DNA of 64,000 nt from Punctularia strigosozonata HHB-11173 SS5 (lineage: Eukaryota; Basidiomycota; Agaricomycetes; Corticiales; Punctulariaceae): NCBI RefSeq assembly GCF_000264995.1, contig NW_006767436.1, positions 211,482 to 275,481 of the forward strand, written 5' to 3'. The notes under the pieces were generated by a model. That model saw only the letters and a list, made by a program, of their open reading frames with translations, was not told the DNA's origin and did not search any database. Shown here piece by piece: positions 55,976-64,000 of the stretch; position 1 is the stretch's first letter, and the number at the start of each line of letters is the position of its first letter. The translations under genes were made by a program, and so were the position numbers.

Positions 55976-57243
55976 GGGTCTGTGTCCCCCGGGATGATTC
56001 TCATCGTAATAGTTTACAAAAAAGTCAATACCAGTTTCACTCATGGCGTACCGCCCAGACTCGGTCTGTTGATCACGAACGGACTATTGGGTCCAGTGGC
56101 AGCCGGCGTCCAGATAAATGGACGGACTCCCCGAATAATCGTTTCAACAGGTCGGTGCATACCTGCATATGCACTGTATACAGCGCTAAATCTGGCAACG
56201 TTCAATAGAGACATGGCGGTTATTGCTACACACGTTATATAGGACACCCTAGTTATCTGCGCCCAGTTACGTACGTCCATTTACCTACATATGCGATGTA
56301 TGCCCGATGATGTCGGGAAGTACACGCTCATGATCCAGCAACCTGGCCACTACACAACCTCCTGTCATACTAAGTACCTAATTTCTCGTGCCTTCTCGCG
56401 ACGAAACACCGCATGCCTAGACAATGGTGAGCTGCTGAGTCCCTTAGCCTTGGCGTTGTTCCTGTCTCGTCATATCTCCTGCTTTTGTGGGCAGCAGCTG
56501 GGGTGAATGAGCAAATGCTGCTGAAATTGAACAGCTTGCCAAACCTACCACGCCCCCACCATGCTCAGCGGGACAGCCTCTTCACGCCGATCAGCTCGAT
56601 TTTCTCCTAATTTGGGTGCCTCCCTGTCCAATCAGGACCAACTGTGCCTGATTGGAAGCCTAATTACTTCCCACGGCTGGTCACCAGAATGAACGCATTC
56701 TTCTTGGCGAGCTCTTGCAGCTCCTGCCACAGCAGGAAACTCCCTGTTTTTTCCCCTCTGGAATCCGTACGCGTGACTGAATTTCTACTGCAAGCACCCA
56801 TACATGTCGTTCAGACGGCTGAAGCGCACAGGCGAAAGCATAGTCCAGGTAGGTAGGTAGGTAGGTATATTTCCGGCGCGGTCCCAATAGCGGAACAACC
56901 GGTTGCCGCACCGCACGTCAATACGCACGGCTTGGCGCACACAGTGCATCCACAATCCGGTCTCAGCGCGCTGAGACTTTATCAAGCGAACTGTCAAAAC
57001 CTTGTCAAGGCCTCGTTACCGTCCGTTCCGGCGTGCCTCGCCTGTAAGCTATACAAAAGTCATCTATCAGATCCGAGTAAGGATAGGCGCTCATTTCGAG
57101 GCGGCCAGTTAAATACGGACATCAGGGGACGCGGCCTGCAACGACTCGGTGGTTTCGTCCCAAGCCTGTCCTCAAGGTCGTCCCAGGCCCCTCCTCTTGC
57201 CCCGCGGAGCTTCTCTATCCAGGATTTCGAACCTACCTGAAAA
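55976..57243. other. 1.3 kb gene-free stretch
   Basis: No exon is supported. A (AGGT)5 microsatellite lies at 56847–56867. The right side should hold the promoter of the tetraspan protein gene. Confidence 0.5.
56847..56867. repeat. (AGGT)n microsatellite
   Basis: Five perfect AGGT units. Confidence 0.9.
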
Positions 57244-58179
57244 ATGCATTGGCTTCCGCTCTTCCGTCTGGTTACCCTGGGGGCATCCGCCGTGTTCGCG
57301 ATCATCGTCCTCGGACTGTGCGCGCACATCCTGAACGTGACGCTGAGCTTCACCGGCCTCTATTTCGTGTTCGCCGCGCTCGGCGTCGCGACGGCCTTGC
57401 TCACTGTCATAACCGTCGTGCCGATGTGAGTGCACATCGCGCACCCCGTGAGGTGATTGTCGCTGATTTGGGCCCGGGACAGGCTCATCATCGAGGTTTT
57501 GCGCAAGGGCGCGTTCACCTCTTTCGTCGTCGTCGAGGCTGTGTGGCTTTCGATTCTTTGGATCCTCTGGCTCGCGACCGGAGCCGAGACAGCGAATACG
57601 TCTAGCCTGGTCGGCTTTAGCCAGGGCAGCTGCTCGGATTGGGATCGTGAGTGGCATGCGAGGCATCGATTTGGGGAGAGTGACTGACGCGCCGCTGCAG
57701 CTATCGACGCGCGGGCTTGCAGGGAGTTCGCGGGCGTGGAGGCGTTCTCCTTCCTCAGCTGGATATTACGTGCGCACCGCCTCGTCCTGTGTTTATCGCG
57801 CGTCTAGTGACCTCATCTCACTGCAGTCATGGCTTACACCATCACCATCGTCGTCGAGGGCTTCCTGCTCGCGTCTCGGGGGAAGACGTGGACAGCGTCC
57901 GTCGCGGAGCTCGGTGTCCTCGCTAGCACCGCGCCCACCACGACCGCCGCCGAAAACACCACGACAACCTACCCGATGCAGCAGCAGCCGCAGACGTATC
58001 CCGTACAGCCTCAGCAACAGCAGCAGCAGCAGGCGTACCCACAGCAAGGATACGCGCCGCAGGGGTACCCCCAGCAGGGCTACGCCGCCAGCCCGGCGCC
58101 CACCGGGACGACGACGATCAGCTCCGGCGTGCAGTATACCGGCGGTGCACCTCAGCAGGGACATTACCCGCAAGTCTGA
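57244..58179 (+). CDS. MARVEL-like tetraspan membrane protein with Gln-rich tail (255 residues)
   Basis: Four exons, 57244–57425, 57483–57646, 57701–57769 and 57827–58179. Four hydrophobic segments are visible: FRLVTLGASAVFAIIVLGLC, VFAALGVATALLTVITVV, AVWLSILWILWLATG, and one joined across the last intron (FLSWILLMAYTITIVVEGF). The order and spacing fit MARVEL-domain proteins, which organise membrane subdomains at vesicles and the plasma membrane. The second loop has two cysteines (GSCSD, ARACRE) that could form a disulphide. The cytosolic C-terminus is a Q/P/Y/G-rich low-complexity tail with repeated QQGY and PQGY, a type of sequence often tied to self-association. Confidence 0.8.
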
Positions 58180-58850
58180 GTTTGGTGCATACGCGTGCAT
58201 GGGCTGGGTGTCGCGTTACCCTATGGGTTGATGAACCTTTCATGTCTGACGCATCGTCTCGAAAGTCTAGTATCTTCTGTACCAGGTAGCCGGTGGTCCT
58301 AATATCGAGGATTTATGAGTCGGATCTCCTTCATGCCTTGATACTTGGGTTCTACGACAGTACTTCGTCTCATATCATACGCCTGAATATCCGCCAGTGA
58401 TATCACGGATAAAGGTAAGTGCCTGTTGTATCCGGACCGCATGGGTTCGTTGTGACGGTGTGGAGTGCTCCGGTAGTGAGATAGCCGGAGCTGCGCTCCT
58501 CGTCTATCAACACGTTCCAGTACGGAATCCCGGTCAACCAGTCGAGGTCGCAGCAGATGTTTGCAGTACATCACGGAAGCAACACTCTGTGTGGATCACG
58601 GTAAAGCGGTGAGGCCGCGACAAACCGCGACCGGCGTCTTGCTTCCGGAGGAGCCCACCTTCCGCGCGCAAGGCGCACGTTGAGACGACATCTCGGAAAC
58701 GCCGATACGGTCGAGGCGCATCACATCCACCGGCACTGTTAGCGGCTACATATATGTGACGATGCATAAAAGGCTTTCGCAGAGGCGCCGGGCGATAGCA
58801 AGCTGGGGCTCGACTCCCAATCCAAATCCAACCCGGCGCAATCTATCATC
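58180..58850. other. gene-free stretch with P450 promoter
   Basis: No gene is supported. A CATAAAAG box near 58764 lies about 85 bp before the P450 start and may be its TATA element. Confidence 0.45.
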
Positions 58851-61800
58851 ATGACCACGCCCATCCCGCAACCGCCGGCCATCCCGTTCCTGGGCAACAT
58901 CCGCGACATCGACCAAGTGGTGCCCGCGCGCAGCTTCAGTCTCCTAGCAAAACAGTATGGCGGGATATTCAAGCTGGCGTTTGCCGGTACGTCCGATCCA
59001 CCACCGCCTTTGGCGGCGTAGCGGGTAGTCTGATCGAACTCGACGTTGCAGGGGACGAAGTCATCTTCATCAGCTCTTATGAACTGCAAAACGAATTGAG
59101 CGACGAGAAGAGGTTCGAAAAGGCGGTCCGCGGTCCATTGGAGGAGATACGCGCAGGAGCGGGAGATGGTCTCTTCACCGTACGTGAAGCTACAAATCTG
59201 TTCTTCGACCTCCTCCCTGATATTTAGTAGGCTTATCTCACGGAACCGAACTGGGGCAAGGCCCGTAAGTCACGAAGCTGGGAGGTATACCATGAGCTGA
59301 ACGCCGCATCATAGACCGCCTGTTGATGCCTGCTTTCGGCACGGTCGCGCTACGCGGCATGTTCGACGACATGATGGATGTATGCTCGCAGCTGCTTCTA
59401 AAATGGGAGCGGTATGTTACATATCACCTCTCAAGGAGGCCGTCCTAACCGTCCTGACCTCAGGTTCGGTCCTACCCACGTTATTGACCCTATTGTAGGT
59501 GATCCCTTTCTCCAGCCCAATATATCCGATGGCTCACCGCGTGAAATATAGGAAGACTACACGCGGCTCACGCTCGACACCATCAGTTTGTGCGCCATGT
59601 CATACAGGTACGATTTGCAAGCATATATGCGTGATCACCGTTTGAGCCACCATCCGATTTTCCTAGACTCAACTCCTTCTATATGGTACGTTTCTTGCCT
59701 CTTTGGATCTGCCCCATATGGCTGACTTGTTCTGCAGGAAAACCAACTACCATTCGTCAAAGCGATGTCCGACTTCCTTGGGGAAGCAGCCCTGCGTTCC
59801 CGTCGCCCGGGAATCGTGCAAGCCTTCATGAAAGGCAGTCAAGCGAAATGGGAGCAGGATATCAAGGCCATGACCGAACTTGCGGATCGCAGTATGTTTG
59901 AAATTGACATAGACCTTGCTTGCATTCGCTGTCAGATCTAACACCTGTCCAGTCATCGCTGATCGCAAGGCCAATCCATTCGACTCGAAGGATGTCCTGA
60001 ACACGATGTTGAACGGCAGAGACCCGAAGACGGGCGAAGGTCTTAGTGATGAAAACATACGATACAACGTTAGTGACTGCGCTGCTAGCGACGAGAACGT
60101 ATATCTGATCATGCATGATCCATCTAGCTTATCACGTTCCTCATTGCCGGTAAGAACCACACTGCATAATCGGTACAATTGACTCACGCGCCGACTTCCT
60201 GAAGGCCATGAGACTACCTCAGGTTCGCCGAACCTGCTCTACTGTGTCCCTTGCTGATGTGGAGCTCGCATTTCAGGAATGCTCGGGTTCACTACATATT
60301 ATCTCCTCAAAAACCCACATGCACTGGAAAAACTCCGTGAAGAGATCGACTCATTGCTCGGCGATCAGCCCATCCAGTACAGTGACATCAGCAAGATGCC
60401 GTACTTGGTCGGTCAGTGGTCCCGCCTGCATCATCAACCTCCGGTATATGGCCATTGACGCGATGCATCGTATAGCATGTATGCGGGAAAGCCTGCGCCT
60501 TGCCCCAACCGCCTTCGCTCGAACCGTTCTCCCGAAAGAGGACACGACGCTGTGTAACGGGAAATATGCTGTTGCTGCGGGACAAAGGATAGTGATGCTG
60601 GCTGCTTTCGCTCACCTGGATCCGACCGTATGGGGAGAGGATGTGGGTGCCGTGCCATGGCATGCTGTGTTTCGTCTCTTGACTGATGACGGTGGTCCAG
60701 GCTGAAGAATTCCGTCCCGAGCGAATGCTCGACGGGAAGTTTGAGGCACTTCCTGTGAGGCACCCTACATTGTGACCATTATCAGTAAACTGATTGCCGA
60801 CGTAGCCTAATGCCTGGCAACCTTTTGGTTATGGTGAGAGTTCATCTTCATGCATTTCGCTCGATAGTAACCGGGGTTTGTAGGGATGCGCGGCTGCATT
60901 GTAGGCACTCACAGGTTGATTCGTCTTACCTGGTCTAAAAGTTTCCATAGGGCCGAGCTTTCGCTCTTCAGGAAGCACACCTGGTGCTCGCATCGATTTT
61001 CCAGAAGTTCGATCTCACCATGGAAGACCCCTCGTACAGCTTGCAGATCAAGCAAACCTTGACCATCAAGCCGGATCGCTTCTACGTGCGCGTTAGTCCG
61101 CGAAAAGGGAGACGCCACTTGGTCGCGGCTCCCTCGTCCACCCTGTTCAAGACGCTGAGCAATGACGGGAAGGAAAGCGAGAGCTCTGTCCCGGCGCCGG
61201 CGCCTGTTGACCCATCGCGGCCTCCGGTTTATGTTCTTTACGGGTCCAACGGCGGGTCGTCCGAGGCGTTTGCCCAAAGACTGGCGACTGATGCGGCATC
61301 TCATGGTATGCATTTCGTTTCCAAAATGTCGTTCCTGGCTCTTACGAATGATATCGTAGGGTTCCGTGCTACACTTGGTACCCTTGATTCTGCTACAGGG
61401 CATGTACCTACTGACGGTCCGGTCGTCGTTATCACTGCCTCATATGAGGGTACGCCGTCGATCATGACTTGTTTCGAAATGCTTATCCACGTCTCTAAGG
61501 GGAGCCCCCGGACAATGCTGCTCAGTTTGTGAGCTGGCTTTCAGCCTTGAAAGGCACTGAGCTGGAAGACGTGAACTATGCTGTCTTCGGGTGCGGCAAC
61601 CGCGACTGGGTTCAGACCTACCAACGCATTCCGAAGCTCTGCGATTCGCTGTTCGAGCAGCGTGGCGCTAAACCTATCATTCCTCGCGGCGAAGGCGACG
61701 CAAGCGACGCTATGTTCTTCCAAGCCTTCGACAACTTCGGAGCTTCGCTCTGGGAGACCTTGAAGAAGGCAAATGCGTCGTAACCACCTGCGAACCTTTG

Positions 61801-63398
61801 GCTCATCCATGTCCCTAGACCTTCGCCACTACAGATACCGCACCAGGAGAAAACCTCAGTATCAAGGTTATTGATCCGGGAACGTCGCGGCCAGTGGCTC
61901 TCCGTCAGACGGACGCAGCGTTGGGAACCGTGCACTCAAACAAACTGTTAACCGCTCCAGGAGCAGCTGAGAAGAGGCATATCGGTACTTGCACTCCGCA
62001 CATCTTCATGTTGTAGACTCACTGGGCATCGTAGAGATACAGCTTCCCGAGGGGATGTCATATCAAGCTGGCGACTATCTGGCTATGTACGTGATCCTTG
62101 CGTCTGCATGATGATGGGATCCTGATGAAATCAGTCTCCCCCGAAACCCCGACCGCGACGTACGTCGCGCGCTTGCACGCTTCGGAATACCCGATGAACA
62201 AGAGGTGAGCACAGACAAGCACATTCCTGAATTGATTGACCCAATCACCGCCCAGATCAACATTACCGCCGTGGGCCCAACATCGCTCCCTGTTGGCAAG
62301 GATATCGCCGTGAACACGCTCCTTAGCGGCTACGTCGAACTCTCTCAACCAGCGACGACGCGAGACCTACACACCCTCATATCCCACGCAACTGCGTCGT
62401 CGGAGGCCTCCGTCCCTGTCTTGCAAACCCTGTTGAATGCCCACCGCACAGAAGTAGTGGAGAAACGCCTCAGTGTTCTAGATATCCTGGAAGCCCATCC
62501 CTCCATCAAGGTCGAATTCACCACATTCTTGAACATGCTTCCCGCCATGCGGATTCGCCAGTATTCGATCTCGAGCAGCAGCTTGCTAGACCCTCAGCGC
62601 GCTACGTTGACTGTGAGCGTGCTTGATGCACCGGCTCTCTCGGGTCGGGAAGATCGATTCCTTGGCGTTGCTTCAACGTTCCTGGCGAGCTTGAGGAAGG
62701 GGGACAAGGTCCATGTCAGCGTTCGCGCGTCATCTACAGCGTTCCATCTTCCCGCGGATCCCGAAGTACCGGTGGTGATGTTCTGTGCAGTGAGTCTCAG
62801 CCTCGATAAGGTACGATCAGGGACATATGTTCATCGTGTATCAGGGATCTGGGCTTGCGCCCTTCCGTGGATTCATACAGGAGCGCGCAGTGCAGAAACG
62901 CGCTGGTCGCAAAACTGGAGAGATGCTCCTATTCTTTGGCTGCCGCGCGCCAGAGCAGGATTTCCTGTACTTCAAGGACAGTGGTGACGAAGCGAAGGCA
63001 TGGGTAGATGATGGCGTGGTGGACGTACGCCCCGCTTTCTCCAGGAAATCCGAAGATAGCGCCGGCTGCAAATATGTACAGGAGTGAGTTCTCATGTCGG
63101 CGAGCATTGCCCTGGTGTCGAGGTTAACGGATGTAACAGCCGCATATGGCATGACAAAGAGGATATCCACAGGCTGTTCAACGCACAAGCTCGGGTTAGT
63201 CAATACGCCGTTCGCTCTTTCGTGATCGCTCACCTCTCGGTTATGCAGTTCTACTCCTGCGGCTCTCGAAAGATGGCGACGGGCGTGAAGGAAAAGTTAG
63301 TCGCGCTGATCAAGGAGTCCGGGGATATCGATGACGCGGAAGCAGATGCTGCTTTCGAACGCGTGCGAGGCAGATATGCGACTGATATCTTCGATTAA
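58851..63398 (+). CDS. self-sufficient cytochrome P450–reductase fusion, CYP505 type
   Basis: The enzyme class hydroxylates fatty acids near the chain end, with both electron-transfer partners in one chain. More than 20 exons from ATG 58851. P450 part: [13 protein letters not shown], the I-helix AGHETTS (its last exon boundary is just after), ESLRLAP, FRPERML, and the haem loop [18 protein letters not shown]. Reductase part: flavodoxin fold ([40 protein letters not shown]), FAD domain ([12 protein letters not shown]), NADPH domain ([37 protein letters not shown]), and an end near [11 protein letters not shown]. All catalytic pieces are kept. It has no N-terminal anchor, as expected for CYP505. 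Some short introns (for example near 62010) are uncertain. Confidence 0.9.
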
Positions 63399-64000
63399 TG
63401 CTGCTTCCCTTGACTTGTTCTTGTTCGATATAACCACGAGATCGGGAGTGCTGCGCATGAAGCTTGATGTGTCTTGCATTGGGCGATTATGGGGGCATCT
63501 GGAGTCAGGACCCCTGAATGCAGGGCCAAATGCCTGCCGGTAGTGTAGGTCGGTGAATCGGGGGTGAGTCCGAGAGACCTGAGGTGTCGTGTCCGGTCGG
63601 CGACCAGAGGCGGATGCACAACCGACGGGCGAGGATGATCGGGGTGCCGGAGGGCGAGAGATTGAGGAGAGTTTGTCGCAGGGGAGTATCACAGACGCAG
63701 TCGCAGTCGCAGACGCAGACGCAGGGGCAGACACGGTATAGACACAATGGGGGGATGTAGACTTATGGCTTCGGGTTCGCAATGATGCTGAGAGGGCTCG
63801 AGGAAACTAGGTTGCTGCTACTTAGTACATGGAGGGACTGTATTTATACTCATCGCGACTGTCGTGGCCAGCGTTGCATACAACGCTCCCCTCTCGCTCC
63901 ATCGTGGCCTTGACCTCCTCGTCCGCTGGGTGCATTGTCGTACGTGAGTCCGTGGCCATGGCTTGGTCTTTGGTGGCCGTTGTCGAGGGGTGCTTTGTAC
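63399..64000. other. gene-free end of window
   Basis: No exon is supported. A CGCAGA/CGCAGT hexamer run lies at 63692–63726. The frame on the minus strand here is repeat-driven. Confidence 0.5.
63692..63726. repeat. imperfect CGCAGN hexamer repeat
   Basis: About six units of CGCAGA or CGCAGT in tandem. Confidence 0.85.

Noticed and set aside
63297-63782. 161-residue minus-strand frame at the window end
   Set aside because: It is driven by the CGCAGN repeat and the antisense of the P450 3' end.

Overview
This is nuclear DNA of a filamentous basidiomycete, almost certainly an Agaricomycete. The evidence is dense genes with many 50–60 bp GT–AG introns, GC-rich coding sequence, lineage-typical MYND zinc-finger paralogues, a TKL-type kinase, a P450–reductase fusion and DUF6589/RecQ-like mobile-element genes. 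A wood- or litter-decay order such as Polyporales is a guess. Gene models were read by eye from reading frames, splice sites and family motifs.

Layout. 1–6781 is the 3' part of a Ty3/Gypsy LTR retrotransposon with an intact long reading frame and its 3' LTR. It ends 62 bp before the start codon of the tRNA adenosine deaminase gene TAD2. 7–13 kb holds TAD2, an unknown protein, a Pho85-type (PCL) cyclin and a nucleotide-sugar transporter (UAA/YEA4 type). 13.7–37.3 kb is an accessory region: seven full-length MYND zinc-finger paralogues, a MYND relic abutting a truncated dehydrogenase, an uncharacterised gene and its decayed copy, a pseudokinase, a WDR89-like WD40 gene and a small membrane protein.

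37,410–43,525 is the most unusual object: a 6.1 kb DNA transposon with near-identical 234 bp terminal inverted repeats and a 9 bp target duplication. It carries a RecQ-like helicase and a DUF6589 protein in tail-to-tail orientation. The DUF6589 frame is apparently broken by an 8 bp near-duplication.

43.7–64 kb is mostly conserved housekeeping: a secreted alpha/beta hydrolase, a region with a degenerate inverted repeat, glucosidase II beta (ending KDEL), a kinase fused to DUF1771–Smr modules, SWD1 of the COMPASS histone methyltransferase, TTI2 of the TTT complex, a MARVEL-like tetraspan protein, and a self-sufficient CYP505-type P450–reductase.

The conserved genes act separately (tRNA editing, cell cycle, sugar transport, N-glycan trimming, chromatin, PIKK maturation, oxidation). 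The connecting theme of the middle is repeated local duplication plus two transposon insertions close to gene starts.
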